A DNA stretch of 5,451 nucleotides. It comes from Oscillospiraceae bacterium (lineage in GTDB: Bacteria; Bacillota; Clostridia; Oscillospirales; Acutalibacteraceae). The stretch is taken from positions 1 through 5,451 of the forward strand of contig DXWE01000110.1 of NCBI GenBank assembly GCA_019417045.1, read 5' to 3'. Below the pieces are notes generated by a model. That model ran no database searches, was not told the origin of the DNA, and saw nothing but the letters and a program-made list of their open reading frames with translations. The translations under genes and the position numbers were made by a program. Positions 1 to 5,318 of this stretch are shown here, in pieces. Each line of letters opens with the position of its first letter. The stretch's first letter is position 1.

Positions 1-94
1 GAGAAAGCGTAGATGGGGACGGCGCCCGCCGTCCGCCCCTTCCAGAGAGCGTCGCCGCGGCTGCAAGCGGCGCAGGGGCTGTGCGGGCAAGCCC

Positions 95-97
95 ACC
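95..97 (+). promoter_or_regulatory. T-box specifier codon ACC (Thr)
   Basis: In T-box leaders the specifier triplet sits on the 3' side of the stem I internal loop, is followed by a purine, and precedes a GGAG-type sequence. Here ACC is followed by A98 and then CCCCGGAG, opposite the 5' loop strand around GCGTAGA (7-13). ACC is a threonine codon, which agrees with the downstream gene, and would be read by a tRNA-Thr with a GGU anticodon. The next triplet in phase, ACC at 98-100, is a fallback but lacks the purine after it. Confidence 0.75.
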
Positions 98-202
98 ACC
101 CCGGAGTGCGCGCCGGAACCGGCGGCTTTGTCCGTCCCGCAGTATGGTGCGCCGTCTGACCCCGTTACCGGTCGCCTGAGAGCGGCGCCCTGCCGCTGAA
201 AT

Positions 203-237
203 AGGGTGGAACCACGTGTCGATACCGCCGCGTCCCT
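203..237 (+). promoter_or_regulatory. T-box antiterminator element
   Basis: The conserved AGGGTGGAACCACG (203-216) can fold as AGGG (203-206) with CCCT (234-237), then ACG (214-216) with CGT (231-233), leaving TGGAACC (207-213) as the seven-base bulge. TGGA in this bulge pairs with the NCCA 3' end of uncharged tRNA. The 3' strand (231-237) is also the 5' arm of the terminator, so the two structures are mutually exclusive. The variable base is A210, which predicts a U discriminator base on the matching tRNA-Thr. Confidence 0.9.
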
Positions 238-262
238 TGTGTGGGACGCGGTATTTATTTTT
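228..262 (+). terminator. Intrinsic terminator of the thrS T-box leader
   Basis: CCGCGTCCC (228-236) pairs perfectly over 9 bp with GGGACGCGG (243-251) around the loop TTGTGT, followed by the T-rich tail TATTTATTTTT (252-262). An alternative longer pairing uses ATACCG (222-227) with CGGTAT (249-254) and a three-base bulge. It sits between the T-box sequence and the thrS start, so it is the conditional attenuator and not the end of another gene. Confidence 0.93.
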
Positions 263-281
263 ACAGAAAGAAGTGGTGAAG

Positions 282-2216
282 ATGTTGACGATTACGCTGA
301 AGGGCGGCGACAGCCGGCAGGTGGCGGAACACACCACGGTGGACGCGCTGTGCCGCGAGATCTCGATGGGACTGTACCGGGCGGCGTGCGCCGCGCGGGT
401 GGACGGCCAGGTGGTGGACCTGCGCACCGAGCTGACGCGGGACTGCGCGCTCGAGATCCTCACGTTTGACGACCCGGATGGCAGAAAGGCCTATCGCCAT
501 ACCGCCTCCCACATCCTGGCGCAGGCGGTGCTGCGGCTGTACCCGGACGTCAAGCTCGCGATCGGCCCCGCGATTGACAACGGATTTTACTATGATTTTG
601 ACAGCGAGGTCTCCTTTACCCCGGAGGCGCTTGAGAAGATCGAAGCGGAGATGCATACGATCATCAAGGAGGCGCTGCCGATCGAGACCTTCACGCTCCC
701 GATCGAAGAGGCGCGGCAGCTGATGGCCGACCAGCCGTACAAGCTCGAGCTGATGGAGGAGCACGCGGGCAAGGGCGAGCCGATCCGCTTTTACAGACAG
801 GGCGAGTTCACCGACCTGTGCGCCGGCCCGCACCTGCCGGACACGGGCCGGGTGAAGGCGGTCAAGCTCACCTCCTGCACGGGCGCATACTGGCGCGGCA
901 ACGAGAAGAACAAGATGCTCCAGCGCATCTACGGGACCGCGTTCCCGAAAAAGAGCGAACTGGAGGCACATCTCCAGCAGCTGGAGGAGGCCAAAAAGCG
1001 CGACCACAACAAGCTCGGCCGGGAGCTCGAGCTGTTCACCACCTCGGATCTGATCGGGCAGGGCCTGCCGATTTTGCTGCCGAAGGGCGCACGGATCGTG
1101 CAGCTGCTGCAGCGGTTTGTGGAGGACGAGGAGCAAAAGCGCGGCTGGCTGCTCACCAAGACCCCGTTTATGGCCAAAAGCGATCTCTATAAGGTGTCCG
1201 GCCACTGGGACCACTACCGCGACGGGATGTTCGTGCTCGGCGACCCGGACAAGGACGACGAGGTGTACGCTCTGCGCCCGATGACCTGCCCGTTCCAGTA
1301 CCAGGCGTATCTGAACCGCAGCCGGTCGTACCGCGACCTGCCGCTGCGGTACAACGAGACCTCCACCCTGTTCCGCAACGAGGCGAGCGGCGAGATGCAC
1401 GGGCTGATCCGCGTGCGGCAGTTCACGATTTCCGAGGGGCACCTGATGTGCCGGCCGGACCAGCTGGAGGACGAGTTCAGGGGCTGCCTGGAGCTCGCGA
1501 TCTACATGCTCAAGACCCTCGGGCTGTATGAGGACGTGTCCTACCGGTTCTCCCAGTGGGACCCGAACGACCGCGAGAAGTACATCGGCACCCCCGAGCA
1601 GTGGGACGAGGCGCAGAGCGCGATGCAGAAGATCCTCGACCATCTGGAGATCCCATATGTCGTCGGGGTCGGGGAGGCGGCGTTTTATGGGCCGAAGCTC
1701 GACATCCAGATCCGCAATGTCCACGGCAAGGAGGACACCCTCATCACGATCCAGATCGATCAGATGCTCGCCGAAAAGTTCGGGATGGAATATGTGGACC
1801 GGGACGGCAGCAGGAAGAACCCCTATATCATCCACCGCACCTCCATCGGCTGCTACGAGCGCACGCTCGCGCTGCTGATCGAGAAGTACGCGGGCGCGTT
1901 CCCGCTGTGGCTCGCGCCCGAGCAGGCACGTGTGCTGCCGATCTCCGAGCGGCAGGCAGAGCAGGCCGAAGCTCTCGCGGCGAAGCTGCGCGACGCCGGG
2001 CTGCGGGTGGAGGCGGACCTGCGTCCGGAGAAGATCGGCTACAAGATCCGCGAGGCGCAGGTGCAGAAGGTGCCGTATATGCTCGTCCTCGGGGACAAGG
2101 AGGTCGAAGCCGGCACCGTGTCCGTCCGCTCCCGGAAAGAGGGGGACATCGGCGCGATGAGCGTGGACGCATTTCTCGGCCGGGCGCTGCGGGAAGTGGC
2201 GGAAAAGGCCCGCTGA
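282..2216 (+). CDS. thrS: Threonyl-tRNA synthetase
   Basis: Class II synthetase that charges tRNA-Thr with threonine in the cytoplasm; 644 residues, the usual bacterial length. Domains in order: TGS (about 1-62); editing domain with HxxxH at H73/H77 plus C180 and H184 in FTDLCAGPHL; class II catalytic core (about 245-545) with putative zinc ligands C336 (RPMTCPF), H387 (SEGH) and H518 (IIHRTSIG), and motif 2 arginine R365 in FRNEASGEMHGL; C-terminal anticodon-binding domain (about 546-640) with KIREAQ and VPYMLVLGDKEVEAG. The core is of the variant bacterial type (TCPFQYQ, TISEGH) and not the NCPGH/DDAH type. I chose ATG 282, preceded by GTGGTGA (273-279). In-frame GTG 273 and 276 are alternatives. 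GTG 216 lies inside the T-box and would translate the terminator, so it is rejected. Regulation is by the upstream T-box. No terminator separates it from the next gene. Confidence 0.97.
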   Translation: MLTITLKGGDSRQVAEHTTVDALCREISMGLYRAACAARVDGQVVDLRTELTRDCALEILTFDDPDGRKAYRHTASHILAQAVLRLYPDVKLAIGPAIDNGFYYDFDSEVSFTPEALEKIEAEMHTIIKEALPIETFTLPIEEARQLMADQPYKLELMEEHAGKGEPIRFYRQGEFTDLCAGPHLPDTGRVKAVKLTSCTGAYWRGNEKNKMLQRIYGTAFPKKSELEAHLQQLEEAKKRDHNKLGRELELFTTSDLIGQGLPILLPKGARIVQLLQRFVEDEEQKRGWLLTKTPFMAKSDLYKVSGHWDHYRDGMFVLGDPDKDDEVYALRPMTCPFQYQAYLNRSRSYRDLPLRYNETSTLFRNEASGEMHGLIRVRQFTISEGHLMCRPDQLEDEFRGCLELAIYMLKTLGLYEDVSYRFSQWDPNDREKYIGTPEQWDEAQSAMQKILDHLEIPYVVGVGEAAFYGPKLDIQIRNVHGKEDTLITIQIDQMLAEKFGMEYVDRDGSRKNPYIIHRTSIGCYERTLALLIEKYAGAFPLWLAPEQARVLPISERQAEQAEALAAKLRDAGLRVEADLRPEKIGYKIREAQVQKVPYMLVLGDKEVEAGTVSVRSRKEGDIGAMSVDAFLGRALREVAEKAR

Positions 2217-2229
2217 CCCGGGTCGTCAC

Positions 2230-2234
2230 GGAGG
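2230..2234 (+). promoter_or_regulatory. Shine-Dalgarno sequence of the secreted unknown protein gene
   Basis: GGAGG lies seven bases before ATG 2242, near-ideal spacing. It fixes the start codon and shows that the gene downstream of thrS is independently initiated on a shared message. Confidence 0.85.
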
Positions 2235-2241
2235 AAATCGC

Positions 2242-2967
2242 ATGAGACGTCTATCAGCCGCGCTGCTCGCCCTTGCATGCCTTGGCGTGCTCTCTCTGCC
2301 AACGGCCGCCGCGGGCGCGACCTATACGCTCCCGGAGCTGTCCTTGCAGGTGACGCTGCCGGACGGGTACTATGCCTTTACCCGGGAGATCGACCCAAGC
2401 GACCCGCACCTCGACCGGTTTGGGGACGAGCGCGCAAAGGACACGCTCGAGGCGTATTATGAGGACTCCGGGATCTATCTCGATATGTATGCCGAGGACG
2501 GCTCGTGTGAGATCTTTGTCTCGATGGCACAGGACCGGGACACCCGGCGCAATTTCGATTTCAACCGGTATACGGACGAGGTGGTGCTCGGCTTCGGGCA
2601 GGAGATCCAAAACGGCGCGTTTGACGGGATCACCTACACCTCCTGTGAGTTGTTCCCGCACGCCCAGGCCAAATTTTTGCAGCTGGACTTTGAACTGCGC
2701 GACGGGGATACCGTCCAGTACGGGCAGCAGGTTTTCACGATCATCAACGGGCAGGAGATCGGCTTTTCCCTCTATTCCTCCTCCGGCCCGGTGACGGAAG
2801 AGATGGCCTTAGCCCTGCGGCAGATCGTGGAGACCGCCCGCTTCACCGAAGTGCTCGCCGAACCGCCGGCCAGCGCGGTGCCGTGGATCGTCGCTGCGGC
2901 GGTCGTGGTCGCCGCCGCAGCCGTGCTGCTCGTGCTGCTGCTCCGGCGCCGCCGGCGGTCCCGCTGA
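2242..2967 (+). CDS. Secreted, C-terminally membrane-anchored protein of unknown function
   Basis: I do not recognise a characterised function. The 241-residue product has a Sec-type signal peptide (basic MRR, hydrophobic core to about 20, likely cleavage after TAAAGA near 26), an extracytoplasmic domain (about 27-210), one transmembrane helix (about 214-234, rich in A, V and L) and a cytoplasmic tail RRRRRSR, so a type I single-pass topology is expected. The domain opens with YTLPELSLQVTLPDGYYAFTR and contains SGIYLDMYAEDG, an HAQAKFLQLDF segment and a closing QIVETARF. This pattern recalls uncharacterised surface proteins common in gut Clostridia, possibly with a PsbP/Mog1-like alpha/beta fold; that link is memory-based inference. 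Two cysteines (C89, C135) fall in the exported domain. The gene starts 25 bases after thrS and a hairpin follows its stop. Co-transcription with thrS is probable, but a role in translation is not implied. Confidence 0.85.
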   Translation: MRRLSAALLALACLGVLSLPTAAAGATYTLPELSLQVTLPDGYYAFTREIDPSDPHLDRFGDERAKDTLEAYYEDSGIYLDMYAEDGSCEIFVSMAQDRDTRRNFDFNRYTDEVVLGFGQEIQNGAFDGITYTSCELFPHAQAKFLQLDFELRDGDTVQYGQQVFTIINGQEIGFSLYSSSGPVTEEMALALRQIVETARFTEVLAEPPASAVPWIVAAAVVVAAAAVLLVLLLRRRRRSR

Positions 2968-2981
2968 ATGAGAATACACAG

Positions 2982-3017
2982 GAACAGGCCCTGCGGATGG
3001 CTGCGCAGGGCCTGTTC
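2982..3017. terminator. Hairpin terminator between convergent genes
   Basis: GAACAGGCCCTGCG (2982-2995) pairs over 14 bp with CGCAGGGCCTGTTC (3004-3017) around an 8-base loop. It starts 14 bases after the + strand stop and directly abuts the minus-strand stop codon (3018-3020), so it can serve both genes. Neither side has a strong uninterrupted T tract: the + side continues TCATCGTATTTT, the minus side CTGTGTATTCTC. Bidirectional terminator function is therefore probable from position and stability, not from a canonical tail. Confidence 0.75.
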
Positions 3018-4247
3018 TCATCGTATTTTGTCCGGGCTCTCCTCCCCGGTCAGCCCGAGCTCGGAGAACAGCCGGTATTGTGCCCGCGCGGCGTCCCCTT
3101 CGCGGAACAGGCCGTGCAGGATCCCCGCTGCCTTTTTCCGGCGGTGAAACACTCCGTCTGCATACCGGCGGCACCAGCCCACCGGCAGCAGCCAGGGCCG
3201 CCCCTCCAAAAAGGGATATTGTCCCTTGAGCTGCCGATAGGGCGGAAAGACGAATTGCCCGAGCGCACGCAGCCGCGCCCCTCGGTCCCCTCCCCTGCCG
3301 GTCTGCTGCCGCAGCCGGGAAACGGCCATGTTCCGCTCCGTTTTGCCAAACGTCCCTGCCTGCAAAATCTCCCGGGCAAGCGCCACATACGTCTCCTCCC
3401 GCAGGGGGGACAGCGTATAGGGCGGCGGGGTGTGAAACCACCTCTGGCAGATCCCAAACACGGCGTCTGCGAACGCTGTCAGCCGGAGTTCCTGCAAATA
3501 CTGCCGGATCCACCCCCAGTCGAGCTCCGTCTCCCGCCGGAGCAACAGCGCAATATCCAGCCACATCCGCACACCCGCCCCGTTTCCGATCAGGTGCTTG
3601 CACAGGTGGAGCAGCAGATAGAGCAGATGGAAGCTGGGGGCAAACCGGTAGCCATACGGCCCGTCGGCCTGTACCGTATGCTCCCAGGGATCCGGCAGCC
3701 GGTCCGGATCAATCCGGCTGAACCCGTCCGGAATCAGCCGGGTGTGCAGTTCGTACCGATACGGCCCCCGGCGGTACGTATAGACCGTGCCGCTTTTGTC
3801 CGTGCAGGCAAAGCCCTCCCTCCGCATCAGCTCGTCGGCGCGCTCCCGGTCCTCCTCCCGGATCAGCAGATCGACGTCCCCGAAGGTGCGCAGCTCGGGA
3901 ACCGGATAGTATTCCCGCAGCACATACCCCTTCATCGGCACCCGAGACAGTTTCCCCCTGTCGAACGCCGCCAGCAGCTCCTCCGTCGCGTATTCCTGCC
4001 GCGCAAGGGTGACGACCGTCTGCTGCCACCGCTCGGTGAGCCGCTGCCGGACTGCGGGCGGCGGACCGCCGGCTGCGGGCATGTGATCGGCTACAAACCC
4101 GAGGATCCCGGCCACCCCGTGCCGTTCACCCCAGTCGGTCAGCGCCTCCCAGTCGGCATCGGGGCGGCAGGGCGGCGGGGCCTCCCGCGCAAAGGCGTCG
4201 AGCAGCGCGATAAAATACCGCGCATCCTCCCTCCGGTCAGCCGCCAT
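3018..4247 (-). CDS. Nucleotidyltransferase-fold protein (NTP_transf_5-like)
   Basis: A 409-residue soluble protein resembling the uncharacterised nucleotidyltransferase family NTP_transf_5. The nucleotidyltransferase signature is PMKGYVLREYYPVPELR (104-120) followed at once by FGDVDLLI (122-129), where D124 and D126 would be the metal-binding aspartates of a polymerase-beta-type fold. YELHTRL (165-171) may supply the third acidic residue (E166). A helical region follows with the histidine/lysine pattern LLHLCKHLIG (212-221) and WLDIALLL (229-236). The substrate is unknown in this family, and nothing nearby names one. I chose ATG 4247: it has GGGGGAG upstream with six-base spacing and a promoter at 4288-4316. 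The longer reading from 4334 would begin upstream of that promoter and inside a hairpin, so it is rejected. No signal peptide or membrane helix is seen. The gene appears monocistronic. Confidence 0.85.
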   Translation of the reverse strand: MAADRREDARYFIALLDAFAREAPPPCRPDADWEALTDWGERHGVAGILGFVADHMPAAGGPPPAVRQRLTERWQQTVVTLARQEYATEELLAAFDRGKLSRVPMKGYVLREYYPVPELRTFGDVDLLIREEDRERADELMRREGFACTDKSGTVYTYRRGPYRYELHTRLIPDGFSRIDPDRLPDPWEHTVQADGPYGYRFAPSFHLLYLLLHLCKHLIGNGAGVRMWLDIALLLRRETELDWGWIRQYLQELRLTAFADAVFGICQRWFHTPPPYTLSPLREETYVALAREILQAGTFGKTERNMAVSRLRQQTGRGGDRGARLRALGQFVFPPYRQLKGQYPFLEGRPWLLPVGWCRRYADGVFHRRKKAAGILHGLFREGDAARAQYRLFSELGLTGEESPDKIR

Positions 4248-4287
4248 GTCCCGCTCCCCCTTTGCACCCTGTTTTCCTTCTGCCCCC

Positions 4288-4316
4288 AGTATACCACACT
4301 CCCACTTTGGATACAA
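4288..4316 (-). promoter_or_regulatory. Sigma-A type promoter of the nucleotidyltransferase gene
   Basis: On the minus strand, TTGTAT (4311-4316) and TATACT (4288-4293) are separated by exactly 17 bases, and the -10 is preceded by TGG, giving an extended -10 (TGnTATACT). The predicted start of transcription is near 4281, leaving a leader of about 34 bases before ATG 4247. Confidence 0.8.
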
Positions 4317-4332
4317 TCCGTTCTGTACATAC

Positions 4333-4370
4333 AAGGCAGGGCGGGCGCTGTCGTGCGCCCGTCCTGCCTT
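4333..4370 (-). terminator. Long hairpin downstream of the lipoprotein gene
   Basis: AAGGCAGGGCGGGCGC (4333-4348) pairs over 16 bp, with one G-U pair, with 4355-4370 around the loop TGTCGT. It lies about 40 bases past the stop of the minus-strand lipoprotein gene and about 17 bases upstream of the -35 of the next minus-strand promoter, so it insulates the two units. On the minus strand the tail is weak (CCTTGTATG). The + strand side has the better CCTTTTATG tail, but no + strand gene reads into it; it may act in both directions. Confidence 0.65.
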
Positions 4371-4411
4371 TTATGGGAGGTTGTCTATGAAAAACTCAGC
4401 AGTTGTCCGTA

Positions 4412-5089
4412 TCAGGCAGACATATCCACGGTATATGTCTCCCCCTGAAACACGCCGGAAAGCGTGTATTCCTCCTCAAACGCCAGCCAGTCCCACGCAC
4501 GCCCGTCGAGCGATTCTCCGTCGCGGTCCACGAGATAGAACTTCTCGTTTTGAAACGCCACGCCATAGGGCGTCAGGGTACCGTCCGATCTCTGGAAATA
4601 GTCGATACTGTTGTACTCCCCGGCCGAGATCACGTTGCCGGACACATCGAAGATCCACGCGCGGCTGAATTCGAGCCCCGGCGCGTCGCCGGCGGTCGCC
4701 ACCAGGCGATCCTCATCGATCACGCCGACCCAGAGATACTCTGCCGGCAGGATCACGTTCCCCTCCCGGTCGGCGATCCCGTACCGCACCACACCGCCCT
4801 GTTCCTCCCGGATCTTGTGCAGCGCCCCGTCAAAATAGGACGCCACCACATTTTCCGCAGTCTCATACCAGGGGGCGGACGGCGATGCCGCTGTGGCCTC
4901 TTTTGCGGGATCCTCCCCCGTTGGCGAGGTCGCGGCCGGCTCCGTCTCCTCCGACTTCACCACCAGCACCGTCCCGGGCCCCGGCTCGGGCGTGGAGGTA
5001 GACGCGGTCGGCCGGGCTTGCCGCACATGGCAGCCCGCGAGCAGGCAGAGCAGCACCCCTGTCAGCAGCAGCGCCATTCCCCGTTTCAT
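4412..5089 (-). CDS. Putative lipoprotein with degenerate WG-type repeats
   Basis: A 225-residue exported protein expected to be lipid-anchored on the outer face of the membrane. The N-terminus is MKRGMALLLTGVLLCLLAGC with lipobox LAGC and the modified cysteine at C20. A Pro/Thr/Ser/Glu-rich linker (about 25-75) follows. The C-terminal domain (about 78-225) holds three related units: YGIADREGNVILPAEYLWVG (103-122), IFDVSGNVISAGEYNSIDYF (146-165) and YLVDRDGESLDGRAWDWLAF (185-204). Each has a D-x-x-G turn, a short strand and an aromatic pair, as in WG (KWG) repeats, whose role is generally unknown (ligand or protein binding is assumed). I chose ATG 5089: GGAAAGGGTG lies about eight bases upstream. 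In-frame GTG 5098 would have almost no spacing from that site. The gene is divergent from the GH5-like gene and has its own promoter. Confidence 0.85.
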   Translation of the reverse strand: MKRGMALLLTGVLLCLLAGCHVRQARPTASTSTPEPGPGTVLVVKSEETEPAATSPTGEDPAKEATAASPSAPWYETAENVVASYFDGALHKIREEQGGVVRYGIADREGNVILPAEYLWVGVIDEDRLVATAGDAPGLEFSRAWIFDVSGNVISAGEYNSIDYFQRSDGTLTPYGVAFQNEKFYLVDRDGESLDGRAWDWLAFEEEYTLSGVFQGETYTVDMSA

Positions 5090-5112
5090 ATCCCCCACAC
5101 CCTTTCCGGCCC

Positions 5113-5130
5113 GGCCGGTTTGCTCCGGCC
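5113..5130 (-). other. GC-rich hairpin in the lipoprotein mRNA leader
   Basis: GGCCGG (5113-5118) and CCGGCC (5125-5130) form a perfect 6-bp hairpin with a six-base loop, within the predicted untranslated leader and just upstream of the Shine-Dalgarno region (about 5098-5107). No T tract follows, so it is not an intrinsic terminator. It may simply stabilise the message or arise from high GC content. Confidence 0.35.
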
Positions 5131-5143
5131 TGTCTCCCTTCTG

Positions 5144-5155
5144 TGTACAAGTACA
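5144..5155. promoter_or_regulatory. Operator-like palindrome at the lipoprotein transcription start
   Basis: TGTACAAGTACA is an inverted repeat with 5-bp arms TGTAC/GTACA and a two-base centre. It touches the -10 hexamer (5155-5160) and covers the predicted transcription start (about 5148), a classical repressor position. I do not assign a regulator family. A 12-bp element of this kind can arise by chance. Confidence 0.35.
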
Positions 5156-5184
5156 GTATAGCCCGCTTTTATTAAAATTGTCAC
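5155..5184 (-). promoter_or_regulatory. Sigma-A type promoter of the lipoprotein gene
   Basis: On the minus strand, GTGACA (5179-5184) lies 18 bases before TATACT (5155-5160), with an AT-rich spacer. Predicted transcription starts near 5148, giving a leader of about 59 bases. The -10 is identical to that of the nucleotidyltransferase gene. Confidence 0.7.
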
Positions 5185-5258
5185 CTGCTTTTGATTACAA
5201 TTCCATTACAGTTTTGTAAGACCGGACAGAGTGCGGTGACAAACCTGTTATTTTTCGA

Positions 5259-5287
5259 TTGCGCCGGACGGCTCCCTGTGTTACAAT
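5259..5287 (+). promoter_or_regulatory. Sigma-A type promoter of the GH5-like gene
   Basis: TTGCGC (5259-5264) and TACAAT (5282-5287) are separated by 17 bases. The -10 is preceded by TGT, giving an extended -10, which would compensate for the weak -35. Transcription should start near 5294, about 25 bases before the start codon. Confidence 0.7.
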
Positions 5288-5305
5288 GTTGCCATCATCA
5301 AAAAA

Positions 5306-5311
5306 GGGGGG
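5306..5311 (+). promoter_or_regulatory. Shine-Dalgarno sequence of the GH5-like gene
   Basis: The run GGGGGG inside AAAAAAGGGGGGA ends seven bases before ATG 5319. It fixes the start of the truncated reading frame and argues that the short N-terminus is genuine and not a missed upstream extension encoding a signal peptide. Confidence 0.7.
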
Positions 5312-5318
5312 ACGTCGT

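Larger units (their letters stand above)
1..262 (+). ncRNA. T-box riboswitch leader of thrS (threonine specific, 5' end outside window)
   Basis: This is the tRNA-sensing leader that lets transcription enter thrS when uncharged tRNA-Thr accumulates. The sequence opens with GAGAAAGCGTAG (1-12), the 5' side of the stem I specifier loop. Stem I then builds from 24-29 pairing with 83-88, 35-40 with 74-79, the conserved AGAGAGC (44-50), and an apical hairpin 53-58/67-72 whose loop GCTGCAAG (60-67) fits the T-box GNUGNNNG consensus. The 3' side gives the specifier ACC (95-97) followed by a purine and CCCCGGAG. Stem III is 146-154/183-190 (T148 bulged) with inner pairs 158-161/170-173 and a CCGTTACC loop. 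The T-box sequence AGGGTGGAACCACG lies at 203-216, followed by antiterminator and terminator. The base of stem I lies upstream of the window. Family assignment is secure; the detailed pairings are by eye. Confidence 0.95.

Noticed and set aside
144..179. Short 11-codon ORF in the thrS leader as a possible leader peptide
   Set aside because: It has no ribosome binding site, holds only one threonine codon, and falls within T-box stem III, which explains the sequence better.
261..1835. Long minus-strand open frame (524 codons) antisense to thrS
   Set aside because: It is a shadow frame of a GC-rich gene: it mirrors conserved ThrRS codons, has no promoter or recognisable domain, and thrS accounts for the sequence completely.
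4248..4334. N-terminal extension of the nucleotidyltransferase to ATG 4334
   Set aside because: The extension would be encoded upstream of, and across, a near-consensus promoter and from within a terminator hairpin. ATG 4247 has a strong, well-spaced ribosome binding site.
2883..4448. Long + strand open frame (521 codons) spanning the nucleotidyltransferase gene
   Set aside because: It overlaps three well-supported features, including the convergent hairpin and the minus-strand promoter, and its product is a low-complexity Pro/Arg/Gln-rich shadow.
4387..4668. + strand ORF starting at ATG 4387 with a convincing GGGAGG six bases upstream
   Set aside because: Nearly all of it is antisense to the lipoprotein gene, the product is Arg/Pro-rich, and no + strand promoter was found ahead of it; the hairpin just upstream ends in TTTT. 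It would deserve another look only if + strand transcripts were seen.
5236..5264. Second + strand promoter using GTGACA (5236-5241) as a -35
   Set aside because: No acceptable -10 occurs 16-18 bases downstream (the region reads TTGCGC/TGCGCC).
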